Source of the DNA: Lentisphaerota bacterium | GTDB taxonomy: Bacteria > Verrucomicrobiota > Lentisphaeria > Victivallales > Victivallaceae | Assembly (NCBI GenBank): GCA_015061695.1 | Contig: SUWA01000013.1 | Location: 1 to 41,426, forward strand | Direction: 5' to 3' | Length of the DNA stretch: 41,426 nt | Shown: positions 33,531 to 41,034 of the stretch, one piece after another | Layout of the letters: each line of letters starts with the position of its first letter | How positions within the stretch are numbered: position 1 is the first letter of the stretch | Program-made: the position numbers and the translations under genes | The notes under the pieces: generated by a model | The model's input: the letters and a program-made list of their open reading frames with translations, nothing else | The model's database searches: none | What the model was told of the DNA's origin: nothing

Positions 33531-34304
33531 ATGCCGGAAGTTATAGAAAATCTCTACGATTTGCACAATCATCTGCTTTTCGGGGTGGATGATGGAGCCC
33601 GTAACGCAGCTGATACCGAAGCCATGCTGCAGGATGCAGTCAAAAACCGCATCAAAGTGATCACTGCCACCCCGCACATGCTGCCGCGTACCGATATGGT
33701 CAAGTACGAAGCCAATTTGCCGGAAGTGGTGGCATTGGCTGAAAAATACGGTATCAAAGTGCTGCGCGGCGGCGAATACAATGCCCGCAGTTTCCCGCCT
33801 GAACCGCCCTACATAGCGCTGGGCGGCGGTGAATCAGGTTTTGTGCTTATGGATTTCAGGATGCCCTCTTTTCCGCCGGAATTTCAGCTGACGGTGGATA
33901 ATCTGTTCAACGCCGGCTACACGCTGATAATCGCGCATCCGGAGCGTACATTCCCGGAATCAATGCTGCCGGAGCTGGAAAAACTGGCTGAATCCGGTGT
34001 GGTTTACCAGATCACTGCCGGCAGCTTGGTGGGCAAGTTCGGTTCGGATGCCCGGAAAATGGGGTGGAAACTGCTGGAAAAAGGCTGGGGCAAGATCATT
34101 GCTTCCGATGCGCACGACGATAACAAACGGCCCAGTTATCTGCTGGAAGCCTACAATGCTGTTGCACATAAGCTGGGGCCCGACGCGGCTGTGGTACTGC
34201 AGAAAAATGCCCGCAAAGTTATCGAAGACCCCAATGCGGTTTTGGAACGCGTGCCGGTCAAAAAATCCTCTTTCAATATATTCAATTGGTTCCGCAAACG
34301 CTGA
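33531..34304 (+). CDS. PHP-type tyrosine-protein phosphatase (CpsB/YwqE-like)
   Basis: 257 residues. Manganese-dependent phosphatase that dephosphorylates the BY-kinase in known systems. Metal-binding motifs of the PHP domain: DLHNHLLFGVDDGA (9-22), TPHM (about 46-49), GGEY (about 81-84), AHPER and IASDAHD near 190. The C-terminus ends in a hydrophobic/basic patch (FNIFNWFRKR). GGGGGA precedes the ATG, 23 bases after the kinase gene, so the two form an operon with kinase and phosphatase in one transcript. A terminator follows at 34338. Confidence 0.9.
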   Translation: MPEVIENLYDLHNHLLFGVDDGARNAADTEAMLQDAVKNRIKVITATPHMLPRTDMVKYEANLPEVVALAEKYGIKVLRGGEYNARSFPPEPPYIALGGGESGFVLMDFRMPSFPPEFQLTVDNLFNAGYTLIIAHPERTFPESMLPELEKLAESGVVYQITAGSLVGKFGSDARKMGWKLLEKGWGKIIASDAHDDNKRPSYLLEAYNAVAHKLGPDAAVVLQKNARKVIEDPNAVLERVPVKKSSFNIFNWFRKR

Positions 34305-34337
34305 CCGGCGCTGGCGAACGTATTTTTTGCTGAAAAT

Positions 34338-34379
34338 CAGAGTTGCTGTATTGTGTATGGAGCGGCTCTGTTTTTTTTT
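34338..34379 (+). terminator. Rho-independent terminator after the phosphatase gene
   Basis: CAGAGTTGCT (34338-34347) pairs with AGCGGCTCTG (34361-34370), 10 bp with two G-U pairs, followed by nine T. Confidence 0.8.
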
Positions 34380-34457
34380 GTGAAAAATCGGTTTCAGTTG
34401 TCAGAAAAACGTGATTTTTGGCTCTAACACTATGTTGCGCAGTTTGTCAAAAGCGCG

Positions 34458-34486
34458 TTGCGGTGTTACATTATTGAATGTATAAA
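34458..34486 (+). promoter_or_regulatory. Candidate promoter of the kinase-FGE gene
   Basis: TTGCGG (34458-34463), 17-base spacer, TATAAA (34481-34486), 35 bases before the start codon at 34521. It directly follows the terminator of the preceding operon, so the gene is transcribed separately. Confidence 0.55.
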
Positions 34487-34520
34487 ATAATCTTTAATAT
34501 AAAATATGGGGGGATTTCTG

Positions 34521-37061
34521 ATGTCAGACGATACACAGGACTTTTCCGGCTTCAAAGGCGGCGGTGCGCCGACTTTGTTTAATATCCCATTGCCGGGCGG
34601 AGCGCGCTCGCAAGTTGCCGATGAACACGCGGTAGGGACTTTGATTGCCAATCAATACCGGGTCGAATCCGTACTGGGCCGCGGCGGCATGGGTGTGGTG
34701 TATAAGTGTTTTGATACCGTAGGCAAGGTTTCTGTGGCGGTAAAAACGCTGGCGCCGGAGCTTTCCGGAAGTCTGGCGGAAATGAAGCGGCTGGAAAAGA
34801 ACTTTGGACTTGTATACAACCTTACCCACTCGCATATAGCACGTTACAACGCGCTGGTTCAGGATAAAAATAACGGCCTTTATTACCTGATCATGGAGTT
34901 TGTGGACGGCGTTGAGCTGCGCGAATATCTTGAAATAGCCAAAGCCAACAACAACTTTTCCGAAAGTCTGGTCATAAAACTGGTCAAACAGGTTGCCGAC
35001 GCGTTGGATTACGCGCACACTCAAAAAATCCTGCACCGGGACATCAAACCGGCTAATATCATGGTGGATAAAGCTGGCAACGTCAAACTGCTGGACTTCG
35101 GTCTGGCGGCCCAGATCCACAGCACCATGAGCCGGGTTTCGCAACAGAAACTTGATACCAGCGGGACCTTGCCCTATATGGCCCCCGAACAGTGGTGCGG
35201 TGATCCGCCGGAGGCCGCCAGCGATCAGTATGCACTGGCCGCCACGGTGTATGAGATTTTTGCCGACCACCCGCCGTTTGACACGCCGGATAAAGATATT
35301 ATGTACAACTGTGTGCTGAACCGCACCCCGCGCCCCCTGCCAGATGTATCCGCAGCTGTCCGCAACGCGGTAGCCAAAGCCTTAAATAAAGACCCGAAAG
35401 ACCGTTTTGCTACTTGCAAAGAATTTGCCGGAGCTATGTCTGGCGAAGTTCAAACGGTAAATAAGAGTGCTGCAATTAATATTCCACCGCAAGCTGTTCC
35501 GCAAACACCGCCGGAAACCGTCAATCCGCTGTTGCGCCGGGTGGAACTTTTTCTGGAAAACAGCGATTGGATAAATGCAGTAAAATATTGCGAGCGTGTT
35601 TTGGACTCCGAGCCGGAAAATTGCTGGGCTTATTTTTACCGCTTGCAAGGCGAGTTGAGACGGGCCAGCGCCGAAGAATTGATCAATGCAAAAGAGTTGG
35701 AAACTCAAAAAAGTTTCAAACTGGCCAACCGCTTTGCGGATGATAAACTCAAAGCTATTCTGCAAGGTATTCAGCAGCAGCGCGAAATCAACCGGAAAGC
35801 CGCCGAAGAAGCCAAACGCAAAGCCGAAGAAGAGGCCGCGCGTAAACGCGCCGAAGCCGAAGCTCAACGTAAGGCGGAAGCCGAAGCGGCCGCCCTCCGC
35901 CGCGCCGAAGCGGAGGCCGAAGCCAAACGCAAAGCGGAAGAAGCTGCGCGGCAACGCGCCGAAGCCGAAGCCCAACGTCAGGCGGAAGCCGAAGCGGCCG
36001 CCCTCCGCCGTGCGGAAGAAGCTGCGCGCCAACGTGCCGAGGCCGAAGCCCGGCAAATTATGGAAAACACCAGAGTCAAAAAGCGGGATAGGATAATCTG
36101 GTTGTGTATCTTGCCTTTTGTGGCGATAGGGGTTATTATCTGTTTGGCAACATTTGACAGCAATGGCAGTGCCAAAAAAACATCGCCGAAAGGAAGTTTT
36201 TTTGAGGAGCAAGTTGAAGCCGAAGAACAACGCAAGATTGAAGAGCAGCGCAAAGCCGAAGAACAACGCAAGCGTCAATCCGAAGTTCAATATGTTCGTT
36301 CAAACTTGGGAGATACAATAACCCGGACCCTGCCGGGGGATGTAAAAATAGAGCTTAAACAGATCAAAGCCGGCCGCTTTACCATGGGGGAAGATGGTAA
36401 TACCAGAGATATGAAACTTACCAAGGATTTCTACATGGGTGTAACGGAAGTCACCCAAGGTCAATGGCAAGCAATTATGGGAACTACGATTGACGATCAG
36501 CGCAAAAAGGCGGGATTTCTCCAATTGTACGGAGAAGGTAAAGATTACCCGATGTATTATGTAAATTGGCACGAAGCCATGGCGTTTTGCGAACGCCTGA
36601 ATGAGTATGCTCCGGCGGGTTGGATGTTTACCCTGCCGACCGAAACCCAGTGGGAGTTTGCCTGCCGAGCCGGCAGTAAAACCTCTTACAGTTGGGGAGA
36701 TAGTTTGAATGGCGATAAAGCTAATTGCGATGGCAACTATCCTCATAATACCTCGATAAAAGGTAAAAGTATCGGTAAAACAACTCCGGTAAAAAGTTAC
36801 GCTCCCAACGCGTGGGGCTTATACGATATGCACGGTAATGTCGAGGAATGGTGTCTTGATAATTATACACATGTTTTGAGTAATGTAAAAGCCGAGTTTA
36901 CCCGCAACTATCGTGATAGCGATGTCTCGCACCGCGTGTACCGTGGCGGCAGTTGGCGCTACGACGCTGTTAACTGCCGGTCAGCGTGCCGGAGCTACTG
37001 TTACCCGGATGTTCGCGTCAGCACCCTCGGCTTCCGCGTCGCGCTCGTGCGAGCCGATTGA
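34521..37061 (+). CDS. Transmembrane Ser/Thr kinase with FGE/C-type-lectin-fold ectodomain; probable DGR target
   Basis: 846 residues from the ATG at 34521, with GGGGGGA 6 bases upstream; an ATG at 34506 contains the ribosome site and is unlikely. Hanks-type kinase about 47-315: G53-x-G55-G-x-G58, K75, H172-R-D174-I-K-P-A-N, D192-F-G. A helical, TPR-like part (about 340-420) and an Ala/Glu/Arg-rich coiled coil (about 425-520, with a 108-base internal duplication) lead to one transmembrane helix (about 524-545). An FGE-sulfatase-like domain (about 607-846) follows outside: FTMGEDG, GVTEVTQGQWQAIMG, LPTETQWEFACRAG, LYDMHGNVEEWC, YRGGSW and LGFRVAL. Residues 813-835 look hypervariable in the DGR manner (see next feature). 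It probably senses an outside ligand. Confidence 0.9.
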   Translation: MSDDTQDFSGFKGGGAPTLFNIPLPGGARSQVADEHAVGTLIANQYRVESVLGRGGMGVVYKCFDTVGKVSVAVKTLAPELSGSLAEMKRLEKNFGLVYNLTHSHIARYNALVQDKNNGLYYLIMEFVDGVELREYLEIAKANNNFSESLVIKLVKQVADALDYAHTQKILHRDIKPANIMVDKAGNVKLLDFGLAAQIHSTMSRVSQQKLDTSGTLPYMAPEQWCGDPPEAASDQYALAATVYEIFADHPPFDTPDKDIMYNCVLNRTPRPLPDVSAAVRNAVAKALNKDPKDRFATCKEFAGAMSGEVQTVNKSAAINIPPQAVPQTPPETVNPLLRRVELFLENSDWINAVKYCERVLDSEPENCWAYFYRLQGELRRASAEELINAKELETQKSFKLANRFADDKLKAILQGIQQQREINRKAAEEAKRKAEEEAARKRAEAEAQRKAEAEAAALRRAEAEAEAKRKAEEAARQRAEAEAQRQAEAEAAALRRAEEAARQRAEAEARQIMENTRVKKRDRIIWLCILPFVAIGVIICLATFDSNGSAKKTSPKGSFFEEQVEAEEQRKIEEQRKAEEQRKRQSEVQYVRSNLGDTITRTLPGDVKIELKQIKAGRFTMGEDGNTRDMKLTKDFYMGVTEVTQGQWQAIMGTTIDDQRKKAGFLQLYGEGKDYPMYYVNWHEAMAFCERLNEYAPAGWMFTLPTETQWEFACRAGSKTSYSWGDSLNGDKANCDGNYPHNTSIKGKSIGKTTPVKSYAPNAWGLYDMHGNVEEWCLDNYTHVLSNVKAEFTRNYRDSDVSHRVYRGGSWRYDAVNCRSACRSYCYPDVRVSTLGFRVALVRAD

Positions 37062-37064
37062 GGG
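36945..37064 (+). other. Candidate DGR variable region (3' end of the kinase-FGE gene)
   Basis: In the frame of the gene, the conserved core reads GGSW..DA..CRSA.R....PD.R...LGFRVAL. At 13 codons in between the bases are CGC (36957), TAC (36960), GTT (36969), AAC (36972), TGC (36987), AGC (36993), TAC (36996), TGT (36999), TAC (37002), GTT (37011), GTC (37017), AGC (37020) and ACC (37023). All end in C or T, as expected if a template carried AAC or AAT there and only its adenines were changed. Known DGR templates of FGE/lectin-fold targets encode runs of Asn at these same places. A short palindrome GCTCGTGCGAGC (37042-37053) and GC-rich sequence follow. The template and reverse transcriptase are not in the window. 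Confidence 0.6.
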
Positions 37065-37094
37065 CGGCGTTGCCGGGGCATAGTGGGAGCGTTT

Positions 37095-37193
37095 GTCTGA
37101 CAAGTCCGATAAGTCCGATAAGTCTGATAAGTCTGACAAGTCTGACAAGTCTGACAAGTCTGACAAGTCCGACAAGTCCGATAAGTCCGATAC
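37095..37193. repeat. 11-unit 9-bp tandem repeat
   Basis: Eleven consecutive units of GTC(C/T)GA(C/T)AA, differing only by C/T changes at two positions (last unit ends in C). It begins 33 bases after the stop of the kinase-FGE gene. Read in one plus frame it encodes Ser-Asp-Lys, and in one minus frame Leu-Ser-Asp, with all differences synonymous, but no credible start codon or flanking coding sequence supports translation. Confidence 0.9.
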
Positions 37194-37267
37194 CTTGCGT
37201 TGCTTGCCGACCCTGCGGTAAGCAATAGACGGCCCTGCCGATAACCTCATCTTGCTTTAACGAACTC

Positions 37268-37306
37268 GGCCATTTTTATTTTTGCAGAGCAAAAATAAAA
37301 ATGGCC
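37268..37306. terminator. Perfect 18-bp-arm palindrome between converging genes
   Basis: GGCCATTTTTATTTTTGC (37268-37285), loop AGA, GCAAAAATAAAAATGGCC (37289-37306), no mismatch. It lies between the kinase-FGE gene (+) and hydA (-), 30 bases beyond the hydA stop, and so is placed as a shared terminator. It lacks a separate T tail; the T-rich lower half of the arm may do that job. Confidence 0.65.
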
Positions 37307-37335
37307 AGGAAAAGGTTTGAAAAAGGAGATGTATC

Positions 37336-39087
37336 TTACTTGCTGTGATAGTGTGTATGCAGCAAGTGGTGGGCTTTTTCGCCGCCGATTTCGCCCAGAT
37401 AGTCGGCGTAGAGTTTTTTGATGTCGGGGTTTTCGTGGGAAAGACGCAAAGTTTTGCCTTCGTCTTCAGTATAAAGCCCCTTCATGCGCTTTTCGAGCAA
37501 TGCTGAATCGCCGTGCAGGAAGGGCTGACCGCCGCCGTTGATACAACCGCCGGGACAGGCCATGATTTCGATCGCCTGAAACCGGTTGGGATCTTTCAGC
37601 ACTATATCCAACACTTTCCGGGCGTTGCCCAGACCGGAACAGACCGCCACATTGATGCTCTTTTCGGGCGTGAGCTGGATCGTGGCTTCTTTGATCCCAT
37701 CCAGTCCGCGCACGGCGCGGAAGTTGATCGCATCGCCTTCCAGATTTTTGCCGTTGAGCATAAAATAGACCGAACGGCAGGCGGCTTCCAGCACGCCTCC
37801 GGTTACGCCGAAAATATCGGCCGCACCACTGGATTCACCCAGCGGACTGTCGAATTTATCGTCATCCAGATTGGCCAGATTCACCCCGGCTTCTTTGAAC
37901 ATCTTGCAGAGTTCGCGGGTGGTTACCACATAATCCACGTCGCGCACGCCGTTGTGCGAAAATTCTTCGCGCGCGGCTTCGTATTTTTTTGCCTGACAGG
38001 GCATGACCGATACCACTACCAGATTTTCCGGCTTGATACCGATCTTTTCGGCATAATAGCTTTTGGCGATCGCACCGAACATCTGCTGCGGCGATTTGCA
38101 CGAGCTGGGAATGTGCAGCAATTCCGGATAGTTGTGTTCGATAAAATTGATCCAGCCGGGACAGCAACTGGTGAGAATGGGCAGATTTTCGTTCTTTTTG
38201 ATCCGCTGAACGATTTCATTGCCTTCTTCCATGATCGTCAGGTCGGCCGAAAAGTTGGTGTCAAACACCTTGTCAAAACCCAGCGCCCGCAGCCCCGTTA
38301 CCAGTTTGCCGGTTACCGGCATACCCGGTTCAAAACCAAATTCCTGACCGACGGCCACGCGCACGGCCGGAGCCGTTTGCACCACCACAGTCTTGGTCGG
38401 ATCGTTGATCGCGGCCCACACCTTCTTTACATAGCTTATACCGGTAATGGCTCCCACCGGGCAGACGTTGACGCACTGACCGCAGAATGTGCAGTTGGAC
38501 TCGGCCAGCGGAATCAAACCGGCCGTGCCGACTTTGGCGTTGAAGCCGCGGCCGTAACCGGTCAGCGCGCCTACGGTCTGGATCTTGTTGCAGACCGTTT
38601 CGCACCGGCGGCACATGATGCACTTGGAGAGGTCGCGCATGATCGCTTCGCTGGAGGTATCCGGCTTGAAGCGGTTGCGCTCCCCGGCATATTTGATTTC
38701 CTGAATACCGAATTCGGCGGCAAGTTCCTGTAATTCGCAGCTGCGGTTTTTGGCGCAAGTCAGACATGTCTGCGGGTGATCGCTCAAAAGCAGTTCCAAA
38801 ATCGTCCGGCGGGCGTTGAGCGCTCGCTGGCTGTTGGTATGCACCTTCATGCCTTCAGTTACCGGCGTGGCGCAGGAGGGCGCAAGGTTGCGGCGGTTTT
38901 CCACTTCCACCACACAAATACGGCAGGAGGCCGGGTTGTTGGATACCGCACAGCCGCCGATTTTTTCGCAATGGCAGAGCGTGGGGATCTTGATATTGAG
39001 CTGACGGGCCGCATCCAGAATCGTAGAATTAGCCGGAACAGAAACGGCTTTGCCGTTGATCGTAAGATTGACCATTTTATTATCCAT
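37336..39087 (-). CDS. hydA: [FeFe]-hydrogenase catalytic subunit, NADH-dependent trimeric type
   Basis: 583 residues from the ATG at 39087 (a GTG at 39096 would add three). N-terminal ferredoxin-like [2Fe-2S] domain (LCHCEKIGGC ... ASCRICVVEV), then a His/Cys-type [4Fe-4S] site (HPQTCLTCAKNRSCELQ), two [4Fe-4S] clusters (CIMCRRCETVC; CTFCGQCVNVCP) and the H-cluster domain with all three signatures: TSCCPGW (cysteines about 308-309), MPCQAKKYEA and ACPGGCINGGGQP. With HydB and HydC it forms the electron-bifurcating hydrogenase that makes H2 from NADH and reduced ferredoxin in fermentative anaerobes. The C-terminal His-rich end (HHLLHTHYH) is unremarkable. The maturases HydE/F/G are not in the window. 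Confidence 0.95.
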   Translation of the reverse strand: MDNKMVNLTINGKAVSVPANSTILDAARQLNIKIPTLCHCEKIGGCAVSNNPASCRICVVEVENRRNLAPSCATPVTEGMKVHTNSQRALNARRTILELLLSDHPQTCLTCAKNRSCELQELAAEFGIQEIKYAGERNRFKPDTSSEAIMRDLSKCIMCRRCETVCNKIQTVGALTGYGRGFNAKVGTAGLIPLAESNCTFCGQCVNVCPVGAITGISYVKKVWAAINDPTKTVVVQTAPAVRVAVGQEFGFEPGMPVTGKLVTGLRALGFDKVFDTNFSADLTIMEEGNEIVQRIKKNENLPILTSCCPGWINFIEHNYPELLHIPSSCKSPQQMFGAIAKSYYAEKIGIKPENLVVVSVMPCQAKKYEAAREEFSHNGVRDVDYVVTTRELCKMFKEAGVNLANLDDDKFDSPLGESSGAADIFGVTGGVLEAACRSVYFMLNGKNLEGDAINFRAVRGLDGIKEATIQLTPEKSINVAVCSGLGNARKVLDIVLKDPNRFQAIEIMACPGGCINGGGQPFLHGDSALLEKRMKGLYTEDEGKTLRLSHENPDIKKLYADYLGEIGGEKAHHLLHTHYHSK

Positions 39088-39096
39088 AATGAACAC

Positions 39097-41028
39097 TCAT
39101 CCTTTGACAATGGCTTTTTTGGGGCAGTTGTCGATGCACTGACCGCACTTGATACACTTGGCCGGGTCGATATAATGCTTTTGCTTGAGTTCGCCGGTGA
39201 TAGCTTCCACCGGGCAGTTGCGTTTGCATTTGGTACATCCCACGCAGTCATCGGTGATGGTAAGCGTATAGAGGTTCGGGCAGTTGCCGGCCGGACATTT
39301 TTTGTCGCGGACATGGGCCAGATACTCGTCTTTAAAGTAACGCAGCGTGTTCAAAATCGGATTGGGCGCGGTTTGTCCCAGCCCGCAAAGCGCGGTGTCG
39401 GCAATGGTTTTGGCCAGCGCTTCGAGTTCCACGAGCATCTTTTCGGTACCGTTGCCGTTGCAGATGGCTTCGAGCATTTCCAGCATCCGGCGGTTGCCGA
39501 TACGGCACGGAGTACATTTGCCGCAGGACTCGTCTTTAGTGAATTCCAGATAGAATTTGGCCATCGACGGCATACAATCTTTGTCGGAAAGTACGATCAT
39601 ACCGCCGGACCCCATCATGGAACCGATCTTCTGCAAATTGCCGTAATCAATAGGTGTATCCAGATTTTCGGCGGTAATACAGCCGCCGGAAGGACCGCCG
39701 GTCTGCACGGCTTTGAACTCGCGCCCGCCGGAAATACCATCACCGATCTCATAAATGATCTCGCGCAGGGTCGTTCCCATCGGCACTTCCACCAAGCCTA
39801 CGTTGTTGATCTGTCCGGCCAGTGCAAAGACCTTGGTTCCGGCGTTGCCGCTGATCGAACGTACCCAGTTGCCGTTTTCATCAAATTCAGCGTTCCAGTT
39901 GCCGATCGAGCGATACCACTCGGCACCCTTTTGGATGATGACCGGGATCGAGGCGTAAGTTTCCACGTTGTTTACGTTGGTCGAGCAACCCCAGATGCCG
40001 CCGCCGACGTTGGCCGGGAAGGGCGGTTTGGTGGTCGGTTCGCCGCGCTGACCTTCCATGGAGTGGATGAGCGCAGTTTCTTCGCCGCAGACAAATGCGC
40101 CGGCACCGAGGCGGAAGTCAATATCAAAGCAGAAATCTGTCCCCATGATATTTTTGCCCAGCAACCCAAGCTGACGCGCCTGTTCGATGGCGCTGGTCAG
40201 ACGTTCCAGTGCCAGCGGGTATTCCGCACGGATATAAACGTAACCCTGTTTGGCCCCGATGGCGTAGGCCCCGATAGCCATAGCTTCGATAATGCTGTGC
40301 GGGTCGCCTTCCAGAATGGAGCGGTCCATGAATGCACCGGGGTCGCCTTCGTCGGCATTGCAGACGATATATTTTTCTTCGGCCTTGACTCCGGCTGCGA
40401 TCTTCCACTTGAGCCCGGTGGGGAAGCCGGCACCGCCGCGGCCGCACAGACCGGAGTTGAGGACTTCCTGCACCACAGCTTCCGGCGTCATTTCAAAGAG
40501 AACTTTGGCCAGCGCCTGATAACTTTCGTGCGCAATATATTCGGTAATATCTTCCGGATTGAGCAAGCCGCAGTTGCGCAATGCTATACGCTTCTGCTTG
40601 GCGTAGAACGACATTTTTTCGTAGTCGTGGATACGTTCTTTAAGCATGGGGTCAACAAAGAGCAGATGTTCGACCAGCTCTTTACTGATAATATGTTTTT
40701 CCACGATCTCGCGGGCATCGCCGGGCGTTACCTGCACATAAAATACGTTGTCCGGCATTACTTTGACGATCGGGCCCTGGGCGCAAAAACCGAAACAGCC
40801 GGTTTGAACAACTTTGACATCTTTTTCCAAACCGTATTTGCGCAATTCTTCGCGCAAATGCTGCATCAGACTCAATGATTCCGAGGCATGGCAGCCGGTC
40901 CCGCCGCAGCAGAGGATCTCCTTTTGCTGCGATTGGATATTGTGCTGATCGGTCAAACGCAGCGCCAGCAAACCTTTGGACTGATTGTATAACTCAAGCA
41001 ATTCAGCTTGCGAGGTGATCTTTTTCAT
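39097..41028 (-). CDS. hydB: NADH-binding flavoprotein subunit of the bifurcating [FeFe]-hydrogenase
   Basis: 643 residues. N-terminal thioredoxin-like [2Fe-2S] domain (LCCGGTGCHAS and QTGCFGFCAQGP) fused to a NuoF-type core: FMN site GLCGRGGAGFPTGLKW, NADH-binding NADEGDPGAFMDR and AYAIGAKQGYVYIRAEYP, [4Fe-4S] cysteines in ESCGKCTPCRIG. A C-terminal pair of [4Fe-4S] motifs (CVGCTKCKRNCP, CIKCGQCIDNCP) is the extension found in HydB but not in NuoF. It lies between hydC (6-base gap) and hydA, from which the GTG/ATG region is separated by under 10 bases, so all three are in one operon. Confidence 0.95.
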   Translation of the reverse strand: MKKITSQAELLELYNQSKGLLALRLTDQHNIQSQQKEILCCGGTGCHASESLSLMQHLREELRKYGLEKDVKVVQTGCFGFCAQGPIVKVMPDNVFYVQVTPGDAREIVEKHIISKELVEHLLFVDPMLKERIHDYEKMSFYAKQKRIALRNCGLLNPEDITEYIAHESYQALAKVLFEMTPEAVVQEVLNSGLCGRGGAGFPTGLKWKIAAGVKAEEKYIVCNADEGDPGAFMDRSILEGDPHSIIEAMAIGAYAIGAKQGYVYIRAEYPLALERLTSAIEQARQLGLLGKNIMGTDFCFDIDFRLGAGAFVCGEETALIHSMEGQRGEPTTKPPFPANVGGGIWGCSTNVNNVETYASIPVIIQKGAEWYRSIGNWNAEFDENGNWVRSISGNAGTKVFALAGQINNVGLVEVPMGTTLREIIYEIGDGISGGREFKAVQTGGPSGGCITAENLDTPIDYGNLQKIGSMMGSGGMIVLSDKDCMPSMAKFYLEFTKDESCGKCTPCRIGNRRMLEMLEAICNGNGTEKMLVELEALAKTIADTALCGLGQTAPNPILNTLRYFKDEYLAHVRDKKCPAGNCPNLYTLTITDDCVGCTKCKRNCPVEAITGELKQKHYIDPAKCIKCGQCIDNCPKKAIVKG

Positions 41029-41034
41029 ATATAT

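Noticed and set aside
37095-37193. CRISPR array
   Set aside because: Units are 9 bp and directly joined, with no spacers and no cas genes.
36981-37250. Minus-strand frame with ten Leu-Ser-Asp repeats across the 9-bp array
   Set aside because: It overlaps the end of the kinase-FGE gene on the other strand, has no ribosome site, and its flanks read as the complement of that gene. The repeats explain the open frame.
37062-37335. Possible DGR template or reverse transcriptase next to the variable region
   Set aside because: I looked for a second copy of the 3' core with AAC codons and for reverse-transcriptase motifs between the kinase-FGE gene and hydA and elsewhere in the window, and saw neither.
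38776-40878. 700-codon plus-strand frame
   Set aside because: Complement of hydB and the start of hydA; long only because of codon bias in those genes.
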